From Chelonoidis abingdonii (lineage: Eukaryota > Chordata > Testudines > Testudinidae): DNA of 64,000 bases. The notes under the pieces were generated by a model that was not told the origin of the DNA, searched no databases, and was given only the letters and a program-made list of their open reading frames with translations. A program made the translations under genes and the position numbers. Numbering within the stretch: the first letter of the stretch is position 1; every line of letters begins with the position of its first letter. The stretch covers positions 89,705,641 to 89,769,640 of the forward strand of contig NC_133770.1 in NCBI RefSeq assembly GCF_003597395.2, written 5' to 3'. Below, one piece after another: positions 32,991 through 44,700 of this stretch.

Positions 32991-35062
32991 GCTTTGTATG
33001 TGAAGGCTTTCTAATCCTTGTTAACTGCATTTGAATGATTGCTTGAATGTAATTATTTTAAGGAATCAATATTGGAAAAAAAAAAGAATTCTTCTAAAAA
33101 TAGTTGCAAGAAAACCCAATGCATGGATCAGAGGAAATCCTAGTTCCTCTTTGCATCTTTCAGTGTCTTCTTTTGAATTTCACAGTTACAAGGCAAAAGT
33201 AAGGGAGAATAATACTGATGGAAACGTGGTTATGTCATAGTGTGACCAATCTGTAGCAGGCTTAGATTACCAAGTAACAGATCCTATCTCTCACCAATTA
33301 TTGCTTATATGGCAGAACTAGAGATGGTTTCCACAAATCCAAAGTGGATATTATCCTATTTTATCCAGGCCTACAATAATGTAGACAGTATCTATTTACC
33401 ATGAAGGGGAGAAGGAAGATGTTCCCACTGTACAGATGTTCCTGTTCCCAGGAGGAGGCATTACTTTGTACTTTTGTATTATAAGATTTTTTTTTGGTTG
33501 TTGATTTTGCTTTTATTTTGTTTTAAAATTCATTTAAGCTCAGGGTTTTCCAAACCTCTGGTACTTCTCTGATGCTTCCTTGAAGATACATTCTTCAGTG
33601 CCCTGCCTGGCAGGAAAGGTAACACAAGTCTAGAGTTTTTCTCTCATCTCAGTTTGTTGCCTCTGCTTTAGTGCCACTTATCTACAGTCACTTACTTCCA
33701 TGCCAGGTCGTTAAGGATCAGAAATTGGGATTGGAATCTTTAATGTCTTTTTCTGTGGTTGCCTAGAAGACTGGGCAGCAAAGGTGCAGACATGTAATGC
33801 TCTGCTGACCACTGAATTGCTCTTGAAGAACTGTGAGCATCACCTATGCAATATTCCTAATGCCAGCTGGCATGGGAAACAGCAGTCCCTTCCCAGGATC
33901 AAAACAAAGTCTTTTGTATGGCTGCCAGCCTGTTCTCTGATGCTTGACCATCAGGTCAGCCTCACAGTGTTTTCACTAGTTTGTGTTTAGAGTTTGAGAT
34001 GCACAGCAAAATAAAAACTGCCAAGAAGCAACATCTTTGTGGGATTTTTCTATCATCGGACTGTTGGGGTGTGGCCCCTTTGCGGTAACTTGTTTAATTT
34101 ACATTATATACCCCCGTCTCTGAACCCAGTTGCCAAAAAGCATGCAGGGAATCCCCTCTCCTAGAAATCTCAGCTAAGACACCAATGTCTGGTTTCTAGG
34201 GAACAACTCTTTCCCCCCGATATTGACTCTGGTTACAGGGATTAAGGCAGAAAGAACACTGTCCAGCTACTTACAACAGCTCCCACTAAAGAAATAACAC
34301 ATCACAAAACAAGTGTAGCATTTCTTCAAAGACTGAAAAGTGCTCACAAGCTAAGAAAAAGAACGCGTACAGCTGTGTAGCCATGCCGTCTGGGGAGTCC
34401 CACCAAAACAGAGGAATTAAATCCCCATAGGACCTAGGTACACTCCAGCAAGATTGACCTAAATTCTGCAGCAAAGCCCATTGGTTTCTGCAGGCCTTTG
34501 GGGTGGCAGGCTAGAAATCGTGCAGTAGCTTCTGGTAAATCCATATATGGACCTGTGTACTGAATTAACTGAAAGAGTGAAATACCCCCCCATCTCAGCC
34601 CCCCCCCCCCTTTTCCCCCTGTGCAGAAGTCAAGCGCAAGGGCTCTGAACTACCTGATGAGACTTCTGCACTGAAGGGGCTTACATGGGACACAGGTGGT
34701 GCATAAAGCTTTATGCTGGCCCTCAGAACAGTAGTATGTTTTGCTCCTAGTGAATAGTGTGGTCTGTTTTCAGTTAGTTACACAGTTGGATGTTAAGTAG
34801 TATGTTGTTATACCTCCCCACATTTTCAGTGGGCTGGAGAAATGTAAACAGAAACTCCAAAACTGGACTTCGGAAATTATTAGGGAGAAGATGGCGATTT
34901 AGGCAGCAGTTGGGACTTTAAGCCCCTGAGGAGGAGGTTTGGGTTTCTGGCCCTCAGGAAACACTTTATTGCTAGGAGGAGGTGCATCTTCTCTTTTCCT
35001 GCTGTTTGACAAGGATGAAGGGGCCCTAACTTCTTTAGGGAGGGTGTAATGTGGTATATCAC
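32991..35062. other. Unassigned sequence
   Basis: Small frames (33031-33240 and 33784-33990, plus) have no recognisable domain. A C-run lies near 34600. Nothing further can be supported. Confidence 0.4.
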
Positions 35063-35063
35063 A

Positions 35064-35157
35064 GTCCTTCTCTACACTGAGTGCTCAAGTGTGTTTGACG
35101 TAAGGCTAATTGATGTGTGTTCTAGCAGTGTAATTTCCCATCATTGTAGACAAGGCC
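35064..35157. mobile_element. Short MITE with Harbinger-like termini
   Basis: The left end is GTCCTTCTCTACACTGAGTG. The right end read inward is GGCCTTGTCTACAATGATGG, which also closely matches the left terminus AGCCTTGTCTACAATGGCA of the 4-kb Harbinger element. The length is about 94 bp. The 3-bp duplication is not clear. Confidence 0.6.
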
Positions 35158-35159
35158 TT

Positions 35160-37390
35160 AAATGGTCATTATAACATCCCATTGTGATAAATGGGGCTAG
35201 CTCACACCTCTCTGTGAGCCATTGTTTCAGGCTGTCTACATGTCCCAGAACACAACTGCATAGACTGAACCCAGCTCAAATTTAGGAGGTTGTTTTTAGG
35301 CTAGAAATGTGACTTTAAAAACAGATTAGAGTATGGAGCACAATTCTCTGGCCAGGATAAAAGTCTGTGGCTGTACAGTCATGGAAGTCCCTGCTATTAC
35401 CTCAGAAGTTAGACTTGGCCCTGTCTTAAAATAGGAGATCATTTAGTATAACTACAAAGTTTTTACTCAGTCAAAAACTCTAGATGGCTTCAATGGGAGT
35501 TTTGCCTAAATTAGGTCAGAACAAGGTCTTCTGCCTTTGGCCTCGAGCTTCTAACATTGGTAATGTTTCAGGTGCAGCACCTTTCTTGTGCAATGATAAA
35601 TAATGTTAAAGCAAAATGAACATTACAAATTTAAATGACAGAAGTTAGAAGATAAAAAAAATTAACAATTTCATTGTAATATTGATTCACTTACATTGCA
35701 CATATCTTTGTTGTTGTTACTGGGCAGACAGCTAAATATATCTAGGCATATGCACCATGTGCCAAGTAGGTGAGTTAGTCAAACTTTACTGAGTTCATGA
35801 GAACTTTAATTCTTTTTATTTCCTGATTTCTGTGAGATTAAGCCTTTCTATATTAAAGGTGACTTGAAAGGTTTCCTTCCAAACTCACTTTTCTTTTGAT
35901 TAGGTTATCCAGGAATCTGTTTTCTTGTGATTACTGAATTATGAAAACTTTCTGCTGTGAAAATGCTGCTTGGAATACAGAGAGAAAGTGTTTATGGCAG
36001 TTAAACTGCTGTTGGAAACAAATGAAAACTCTTGATATTTAAAAACAAACAAACAAAAACCACAAAACAAAACAAAACAAAAAAACCCAGAAAACAACCT
36101 CCTCAAAACTTTCACCATCCGCACAAGTTTTTACCTCTCAGTAATAGTAAATGACCAGTTACCAGTTAGTAGATTGACCATTTTTCAACCTTCTTAGAAA
36201 TGCATTCATGTCAGTGTATGAAAAACTGAAAACAATTCCCAGTTTGTAAGCAGATCAGGAGTAGGAACCACACAAACTAGTTTTACTAGCTGTTCAAGGT
36301 TGACACAGCAGATCTCCTTCAACACAGAGGGTGCCAAAGTCACTGCATGCACTGCAGCTTCTCTCCCTGATCTTGAAATTTCTTGCTGAGGGGGCAACTA
36401 ATGTCATGGCTCGCTGACAGATGGGGAGAGGCAAAGAAATCAGTTGGGGCCCTTAGGCATCTTCCTTGCCTGAGCCTTTTAAGCAGCATTTGGGAATCAG
36501 AAACATTTAATATTTCAGTGATTTACACAAATCAGGGAGTCTAGAGCATCTCATCCATATGAGTCACTCTTAAAGGGCACTTGACCTCATTTTCTCTCTC
36601 ATTATTATGTATTGGAATTGCGTGGCTTGGATAGAATGAATAGTTTGCTCTGTCTCTCTCGTATGTATTAAGGTGAACTGTTATTTCATGTACTGAAAGA
36701 ATTTGCTCTCCAAAGTCTCCAAGTTATGAGCAAAATATAGCACAGAGTAGAACTCTGTGAGTAAAACTCACTAGAGCAATTACTGTTGTAAATGGTATAA
36801 TGTGGATTTCCCTTTCCTACAGACAGCATATCCTCCAAGTTGGCAATATTTCTTTCATTCAGCCTCCCTTGCATTAGACTTCTAGTGTAATTAAACTAGA
36901 TCATTTGGGGACACCCATTGGCAACAACTGTCATGCTAACTTGATCTTTACAATGGAATTTGATATTCCTACTAGTGATGTAAAAATGTGGACTGTGCAG
37001 TGGGCTGAGCTGCAAGTTAATCACTGCAATATCAAGACACTAGGATTCACTCTGTGTGTGTCTTCCTCTTCCCTTTGCTCTAGAAGCATTCAGTGCATTA
37101 AGGAACTCAGTGTTGATATAAAAAGACTCAGAAATTCATAGCTAACTGGTATTTATTAAGCTTCTAGCACATTGGTGCTAAGTTAAATTGACCTCCTTGA
37201 GGCAGAAAAGCACAAAATGGACATAAGCAGCTACTTAGAATGTATAATTTTGTAACAACATGCTGTCATATTAAAGTATCAAGTTAAAATTTGATTTACG
37301 TTCTGAGCTTTTGCTATTGCTAAAAGTCTATATCAGAACGAAAGTCCAGGGGCTTGAGATGGAGCTCTATGGTATCTTAGCAAGTTGGCA
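35160..37390. other. Unassigned sequence with a few old repeat phrases
   Basis: Around 35446-35525 the phrases GGCTTCAATGGGAGTTTTGC and TTACTCAGTCAAAAACTC suggest a common old amniote repeat that I cannot name. An A-rich simple repeat is at about 36041-36090 (AAACAAACAAAC, then AAACAAAACAAAACAAA). No gene is supported. Confidence 0.45.
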
Positions 37391-37396
37391 TTAATA

Positions 37397-37748
37397 AAGC
37401 TGGGTGCCATTTTTTGGACAAATTTTTTTCCACTGAAAAATACTTATTCAGATCCACTGAAATATTTCCCAAATTCATGTTGAATTTGCTTCATCTCCTG
37501 AAAAATTCAAAACATTTTGATGTTTCACAAACAACTTTTGACATTTTTGAAACAAAGTGTTTCAACTTTTCATTTTAAAATGATTTTTTGTTTTGAATGA
37601 ATACTTCCATTTTATGTAAAAAAGGTAAAAGAAACCCCTCCAATAAAATGAACCTTTTTGCCCAAAAATTCGTTTTGAGGCAATGAAATTTTTGTTTTCA
37701 ATTTATCAACCGCTGAACTGAAAAATTGATTGTTTGTGCTGCTCTAAG
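37397..37748. mobile_element. AT-rich MITE-like element
   Basis: The left edge AGCTGGGTGCCATTTTTT matches the left edge of the better-defined element at 62375 (TAGAGCTGGGTGATTTTTT). The right edge read inward is AGAGCAGCACAAACAATC. The interior repeats GAAATTTTTG, TTTGAAATG and AAAATTCG-type words on both strands. No convincing target duplication was found. Confidence 0.5.
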
Positions 37749-37939
37749 TTCAGTAAAACACAAAACCATATTTCCCTATCAGCACATTGAGTTATTGGAA
37801 TTGTAGTTTAAGCCCTTTTTCACTCCTGTGACTGAGCTCCTTTGGAGGACTACATGTTCCATAGTGCAATGTGGCTTTCCTTCTGACCAATCTTTGCATG
37901 CTCCTTCATGGGGGTTGCATGACTCTGGGTGCATCATAG

Positions 37940-38720
37940 ATGATGTCGTCTGGCTAGGCAGTATGGAGAAGACTAAAGTGCTCCATCAGCCTGCTTCAGG
38001 CCTTGTGCATGACCCACCACAAATCACCATAGAGGGGCAGACTTTCTGCTATGACAGTAGCCAACTTTCTCAAAATGCAAAAATCGACAATGAGATCCAG
38101 CACAGGATCCAGTGTGCAAGTGCTTCCTTTGGGAAATTGCTCCGACGTGTTTTCACGAACTGTGACCTATGGAAGGACAGCAAGATCCAGGTCTATAAGA
38201 TAATTGTTTTTCCTACACTCCTTTATGGATGTGAAACCTGGGTGACCTATCAACAGCACCTCAACAATCTGGAGAGGTACCACCAAGGATGCCTCCAGAA
38301 GATTCTTTGCATGAAGCGGAAAGATCACTGGACTACCCCCAGCATCCTCACTGAAGCCAATGTCACCAGCATTGAAGGAATGATCTTTATGCACAGCTCC
38401 ACTGGGCTGGACATTGTGTGCCGATGCCAGACTCATGCCTCCCAAAACAAATCCTCTACTCTCAGCTCGCCCATGGTCAGAGATCCCCTGATGGTCAAAG
38501 GAAATGCTACAAAGACACATTGAAAGTGTATCTCAGGAAAACTGTGGACATCACAAGCTGGGATGAGCTCCTTTGGATGACTACATTTTTCTCCCAGTAG
38601 GCAGCTGACGCACCAGGAAATGTCTCTGCCTACTGCGGGAGGATCTCTGGTTCCAGGATTGGACTCCTTCGTGATCTCAGGACCCATATGTAAATCTGTG
38701 GTAGAGATCATCCTTGAATC
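37940..38720 (+). pseudogene. Non-LTR retrotransposon, C-terminal part
   Basis: Within the 231-codon frame (37828-38523), from about 37965, the text reads MEKTKVLHQPASG, then NEIQHRIQCASASFGKLLRR, VYKIIVFPTLLYGCETWVTY, LNNLERYHQGCLQKILCMKR and EANVTSIEGM. After a frameshift, MPDSCLPKQILYSQLAHGQR and GQRKCYKDTLKVYLRK follow (frame 38418-38600). This is the region downstream of the catalytic box in several vertebrate non-LTR elements, possibly RTE-related. The last part continues in translation to about 38690 (SRIGLLRDLRTHM). No catalytic YxDD box is included: the copy starts downstream of it, as a 5'-truncated insertion would. The first 45 or so codons of the long frame are not element-like. 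Confidence 0.75.
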
Positions 38721-38954
38721 GAGGGATCGCCAGTGATAATGAGTCTGGTTGGGAAGCTTGGCCCAAAGGGGATAATGAGAGTATCAGGCTCTTGAACTAC
38801 AGCTCTCGAGGCAGTAAATACTCTACAATAGGAAAATTTTGAATTTTGCTCAGCTCTACCCTTTGTCTGTAAAGGGTCAAGTAGTTAGGGTGACCAGAAA
38901 GCAAGTGTGAAAAATTGGGACACTTTTTTGGGGGGGAAGGGGATAGTTATATAT

Positions 38955-39002
38955 ATTAGGGGCTTTGTCAGATATATATATATATCTGACAAGGCCCCTA
39001 AT
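38955..39002. repeat. 48-bp palindrome, 24-bp arms, no loop
   Basis: The left arm starts ATTAGGGGCTTTGTCAG and ends in TA alternation. The right arm is its reverse complement at 23 of 24 positions (one C/T difference). It is expected to extrude as a cruciform or fold as a hairpin. Confidence 0.95.
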
Positions 39003-39629
39003 ATCGGCAGGGGTGATGAGTTATGTGGGCCCGTGGTTCCCGGGCTGCAGCAATATGCAGGGCCCGGCTCCACCAATGTTTGGGGCTGGGTCTCTCCCCT
39101 GGCCCCACCTGCTGCTCCAGCACGCCTCCCCCGGAGTGTCCCTGCCTCAAGCTGGCAACTGCCCCCTGCAGCTCTGTGCTGTTCCACTCTGCTGGCTCCC
39201 AGCATCAACTGCCTCCACAGGGTCCTAGTGCCCTCTATTCTCTCCCCAACTAGTGCCAGGGCAGGCTGACCCTGCCCTTCTGCCTCAGACCTTCTCTTTT
39301 CCGGCAGCATGCTCCATCAACACAGCCCTCCCCACCCGCAATCACTGCTCCTGCCCCACACTGAGCAAGGGACAGCCCTATCCCTAGTGAGGCTACAGTG
39401 AGGGGCAGCAGCAGGGGAGGAGGTGCATATGTGATGGCAGCCCCGCCGGCACTCATCACAGGGAAGGCGAGGGGGCTTCCTGCATCTGAGAGGGGCCCTA
39501 GGAGCATGTTCAGTGACAGTGGTACGAGGTGAGTGTGCTGCTGGGAGGGAGAGGGGGCCCCTCCCCTGGAGCTCGCTGCTGCCAGTGGGGGGAGAGCTGG
39601 GGCAGAGTCCTGCCCCCTGGGACAGCCTG

Positions 39630-39820
39630 TCTGCACCCCAAACTCCTCATCCCCAGCTCTGCCCCACCCCAGAGCCTGCACCCCCAGCCAGAGCCCTCAC
39701 CCCATGCATCTTAATCCTCTGCCCCATCCCTGAGCCCCCTCCTGCATTGTGAACCCCTCATCCCTGGCCCCAGCCCTCACCCCTGCACCCCAATCCTCTG
39801 CCTGAGCCCCTCCCCACCGC
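39630..39820. repeat. C-rich ~65-bp subrepeat array
   Basis: The unit includes CTGCACCCCAAACTCCTCAT, CCACCCCAGAGCCTGCACCC and CCAGCCAGAGCCCTCACCCC. About three degenerate copies are present. The same unit is present at about 51990-52205 in a different element. Confidence 0.75.
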
Positions 39821-39939
39821 AATATATATTTAAGGCAGGTGTGGGGAGGCAGGACTTGGACCTGTTCTGGGCACCACTCAAAATTATACAAACCTGCTCC
39901 CCCTGAATATCGAGACGTCTGGTCACCCTATAAGTAGTG

Positions 39940-41005
39940 TGACTACTGGCTGCTATCCCATGAGACAATACCAACTTAACAGCACAATTGCTTTTCCTAA
40001 CAAAACTCTTTTTGTAGCACCTGAAGATGGATATATTTAGGAGAAAGAGTTCTATAGAATCATATTTTCTTCTGCTTCATACCATATAGTCAAGTGCATA
40101 ATAGCAGCCAGGAACTCCATCATGGTCCTCTGAGTCAGATAAGAACTGATTGTTAGGTGCTCTGTGTCTCACCTTGGGCAATTAACTGTCTGGGCTTATT
40201 CTGATCTGACTAGTAAATGACCACACCACTGATTTTTAATTGTCCATTATACTAGAAGTGGACCCCTGGAGAATGCAAAGGCTGAGATTATTTAGTCTAG
40301 AAAGGAGAAATGTTGAGAGGATTTAATTGAAGCTCTTAAAAGCTATAAAGAATAGAATGAAACAGAACAGTTGCTACCTTTTGCCTTCCTGGCAAGATGC
40401 AATAAAAATAAAAAACCCTACGGACAGAGCTGTGCAGAGGATGGAAGTTTCATTTTGCGAGGTATGTTGAAGGTTGTCTTTGTTACGAACAGGAATGAAT
40501 ATTGAAACTTTCAAAATTCTCAGCAAAGGAGAAAAAATCATTTTGGAATCTACCAAAATGTTTCCTTTAAAATTTGATTTTGCTGCATTCTATTATAATG
40601 CAAAATTTTAAAAAAATCAAAATGTTCTGAAAAAGTCAAACCAGTATGCTTTGACAGCATTTTTTTCATGGTTTTCTTTCAGAACAAAATTCTGGCAAGA
40701 TCGACTCAATTGCATGAAGCATTTCTATGGAACTATATATTCTGACAAAACATGGTCTCTGTCAAAGTTTCTCCAATCAGCTCCATTTATGGGCCAAATC
40801 TTGAGAGTTGCTGAGCATCTGCAGTTTCCAAGCTATAGCAACTGAAGGCTGCAACATTTGGCCCATATCGACTATGGACTCTTGAACCAGATTTAGAAAC
40901 AGTAAAAGAGAATGATACTCTACAAGTTTTGTAGTCACTATGTAGAAGTTTTCATGGGTCATCCAGAAATCCTTGCTCAAGACCCATGGAGATCAGTGAC
41001 AAAGA
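39940..41005. other. Mostly unassigned; small LINE and AT-rich MITE remnants
   Basis: At 40265-40350 the wording GATTATTTAGTCTAGAAAGG and ATTTAATTGAAGCTCTTAAA is that of a CR1-like LINE C-terminal region (plus strand). At about 40425-40690 AT-rich sequence starting CAGAGCTGTGCAGAGG resembles the AT-rich MITE family. No gene is supported. Confidence 0.4.
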
Positions 41006-41781
41006 CCTGGATCCACAAAGGGACATGAGGTATTGAAGTGCTCAGCTTTGCAATGCCTAACTGTTAGGTGCCTAAAAAATCACTGGAATCCCCAAAGTCT
41101 GAGTCAGGTGTTCAGGCTCCCCATACAGTGCATGGGGAGAGGGAGGCAACTAAGAATGGGATTCACAAAAGCCAGCATGCTAGCCAATAGCAGATGCTGA
41201 CAATAGGTTTCCTAAGCCCTGCCCCTCTCTGGGACTTGGATATCTAAGTCTGGGCTGGAAGAAGGTGCCTTCCTCTGTTTGGGATCCACAGCCATGGATC
41301 CTCTCCTGGAGCTAGGCACCTAAGTTGTTTGCTTGTTTTTTCCAAGAAATGCCAGAGGTCTTGGTGATGGTGCTGCCTTCCTTATAACTTTTAGTCCGGT
41401 GTTAGCACACTCACTCCAGGTGTGGGAGACCCAGGTTCAGTTCTCTCCTCTTCTGATATTGAGCAAGGATTTGAACAAGGGTCACCCACCTCTCTGGAGA
41501 GTGCCTTAAACACTGAGCCATGGGATATTCTGGTGTGGGGCTCCCTCCATCTGTCTCGTTGAAGCTGTTCCACTTTGGATAAATAACTAGCCATTGAAAC
41601 AGGGAGGCTAAAGCCTGAGGTCTCCCACCTCCCAGGTGAGTGCCATAACCACCAGCTGTAGAGTCATTCTCACCCCATCACTGGGTCCAATGACTATGAG
41701 GGGGCAGCTGAGTAAGGGTTTTGATGATCTCAGTGGTGCCTGAATGTTGGGCAGAGTGCCTAAGTCCCACTGTGGATCTGT
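41006..41781. mobile_element. Inverted-repeat element with tRNA-like modules
   Basis: The left end CCTGGATCCACAAAGGGACA and the right end read inward, ACAGATCCACAGTGGGACTT, are inverted repeats. The flanks GACAAAGA and GTCAAAGC match at 6 of 8. Inside, 41391-41450 has an A-box-like GTGTTAGCACACTCACTCC and a B-box-like ACCCAGGTTCAGTTC. Two segments at about 41467-41530 and 41610-41670 resemble the reverse complement of such a tRNA-like module (ACCCACCTCTCTGGAGAGTG and CTCCCACCTCCCAGGTGAGT). It is non-coding. Confidence 0.6.
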
Positions 41782-41789
41782 GTCAAAGC

Positions 41790-44700
41790 TGCTAGTGATA
41801 GAAGAGAGCGCAGGACTGGGACTTCAGGTTTTTCCTCCCCATGTACTCAGGCAAATTCTCTTTAGCTTCATTAATCAGTGCCCAATAGTGAGTTATTTTA
41901 CTCTGTGGAGTTGTCTTTGTGTTTAAAAAAACAACAACAAAAAACAGTAACAAATTCAGCCTTTGGCACTGCCACTGATTTCTATTGACAAGTGCACTTG
42001 TTACTGTTGTACGTCCTTAAGAAGTTTCCTTGTTAAAGGCTGAAGGTTAACAACTGAACCCAGATTGTCTCCAGTGAATGAAGCGCAATTCTCTTGAGAT
42101 TATTGAAAGCAATCTGCTCCAATGTAGCTAATTAGAGTAAAGAATACAAAATGTCAGGCTGGGCCACCACCATCTCTTGTATTCTCAATTATGTTATGCA
42201 TTTCCTTCCTGCAATTTTGTGAAATCATTTAGTTCAGTCTATCTCCTTTTCCCTTTTGGAAAAGAAAAGCTTTCCTGAAAATGGAAACTCATGCACAACA
42301 GCAATAAGGCAGGTCTGATATTGCTGGTAGTGTAATGTGCTGGGTAGATACCATCAGATTCAAGGTCCCCCTCTATGAGTGGATTAATGGGTATTAGCTG
42401 ACTCCGAGATGACTCGAAGAATGTTGAAAATACCATTTATGTAATGAAGGATTACCTAGCTGGGATCTGTAATGCTGATGAATTGAGTTTATTTTCTGTC
42501 TGTTTGTATTTTTTAAAAAGTCATGTTTGTCTCACAATCAAAGATCCTTTGTTTCGCATAACTTAAGAGAGGAACTGTTGAGGGACCATTTTTGTCATGT
42601 ATAATTCCATACAAGAGACGATTGCTTCTTCATCATGTAGAAGAAATAGGCATGAGCTGCAAAGTTCAGATCTTGACTTTGAATATCCTAAAGTTTAGGG
42701 ACATTTGGACCAAACTTTTGGGTTAGCCACTACTCCACAGAAACAGCTAACTTTAGACACCCACATCTGAAAATGTTGCCCTAAACTTTTAAAGTGGCAT
42801 TGTGTTGAAAAAGTTAATATGTGAAATATAAAAATATACTTACCTGTGTTTGTTTGAAATCCGTCAGTCAAGATCTCTGACTCTCTACAGGAAAGATCCT
42901 TATTTTATATTCCTCCTTCCACATCCCCATCCTTCGGATTTAAGGTGGAGTTTCAGCAGTCCCTGGGAAAGACTTCTCAAGGTAGGGTCATTGCCAGTGT
43001 ATTCAGGAGCAACTTTGTGTATCTCAAAAGATTTGTGCCCATTTATACCAGCAGTAAAGGTCAGGATGAAGTATATGTCAGCAGGGGATAAAGCACAAAC
43101 ATGCAGAGGAGATTAGATGAATATGGAATCTGGCCATCTTTGAGAAACACTGCGAAATTTTTCTATTTGACAAAGCCTTTCCATCATAACACCAACCACC
43201 TATTTCCCCCATAATCCCTAGCCAAGAACCTGGTATAGGAGAAGAGGCAGAGATTCCACTGAAGTTCACAGTTCATGATACTTTATTTGACTCATATACT
43301 ATAGTTATGGGCAGGAAACACAATACCCACAGACAGAGTGAATTTGCCCTCCATTAGTTTGTTTGACAGTTTCATAATGACTTGTTCCCTACTTCCCATG
43401 TTCTGTTTCGTCTTCATAACTATATCATCAAAATGTTTCAAATTCACTTGAAAAGAAGGTTCTAAATTTTAAAACAGATACCAAAATCCATATGTTTTTA
43501 AAAAGCAGTACAGAATATAGAGGGAAAAATATCGCCAACTGCTTGATCCTGCTTTTCTTGACACTAGACAGGTGAAAGTAAGAGTAATTAATCAATGTGA
43601 ACTTTCCAAATGTATCATCGTTAAAATACACCTGTGCCAAACAATTTTGTGCTGATCCTGTGTAAAAGTGTGCAGTGTGTTCATTAACCATGAATACTTC
43701 TCATGCCTCATCTGTGGGGAAAAGGCCAAGAAGTGGGAGTTGCTCTGATTCATGCTGAGCCACTGCTGTATAACCTTGGCTAAAGATCTATTATGTAGCT
43801 ATTCTCTTTTTCCAGTCTGTATAACTTTTTAATGTGAGTGGGAGCTATCCGTGAGCAGTGCTGCTCTTCTCCCAGCCTTATGTACTTCTCTGTTTCTGCA
43901 TATGTATTTTTAAAAGATTTTGATAGAAGGTAGTTTGAGATGGCATTCCATAGCCAGAGCCCAAAATTAAGCTTGATCCACTATCTGCAATTTGGCCCAA
44001 ATCCTCTTTTCCAATGTCTATCTCAAGTAACTCAGCCAGATGCTGGGGAACTCTGTGGGCTGAATACCTCAGCACTTGACTGCAGTGGGAATCTGTATCA
44101 CTAGCTGTTGTGGAGCAGGCTCTGTAATGCTCGGGGTGTGGGTACCCCAAATGTGTACAGGCTGCTGCCAGCCAGTTATCTGAGATAGCCTTTCCCCTCT
44201 GACTGTGGCCTTAGAGGTCCTCTCTTGTGATTTATTGTTGGTGCTCAGAGCTCTGCTTTCCATGTTCATTACCAAGGTTTCTTCAATACAGGGCCTTGTC
44301 TGTGGGACTTGTGGATTGGCAAATGTAGCCAGAGTCCAAGTGTGGTGATGGATGTTCAGTGTATTAGCATAAAAGCTTCTGGTTCATTTGTTTAATCAAG
44401 CCTATAATCCAATGTATTTTGTTTTGTTTGTTGGTTGCCAACCAAGGCTGAGAGTCCCTGGGCATATGGTGAGGCACTGATTCACTGATTTTTATTGTTA
44501 AGGTATAGGCTGACTCAGATATTTTGTATTTGTTTTATGAAATGTAAAATTTACTAGGTTATGAATATCGGATAAAATCTAGATGCTGCATCAGCATCAT
44601 ACATAGCTAATAAAATAAAGTTATTGTATCAAGTGGAATATTCCAAAGCAAGATTGTTTTAGCATATACACTGTAGAAATGTTACAGGTACAATATCCCT

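Larger units (their letters stand above)
38886..39930. mobile_element. 1,045-bp hAT-type element, TSD CAAGTAGT/TAAGTAGT
   Basis: The ends are TAGGGTGACCAGA and TCTGGTCACCCTA, as in the 124-bp MITE at 16225. The flanks are CAAGTAGT (38878-38885) and TAAGTAGT (39931-39938). Inside are a 48-bp perfect-centre palindrome, GC-rich unique sequence and a C-rich repeat at about 39630-39820. Frames on both strands (for example 38885-39310 and 39250-39681 minus) are by-products of base composition, not genes. Confidence 0.92.

Noticed and set aside
37828..37960. N-terminal part of the 231-codon frame as a host gene
   Set aside because: The readable part of the frame downstream is a LINE C-terminal region. 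The first codons have no similarity to it and are probably chance read-in.
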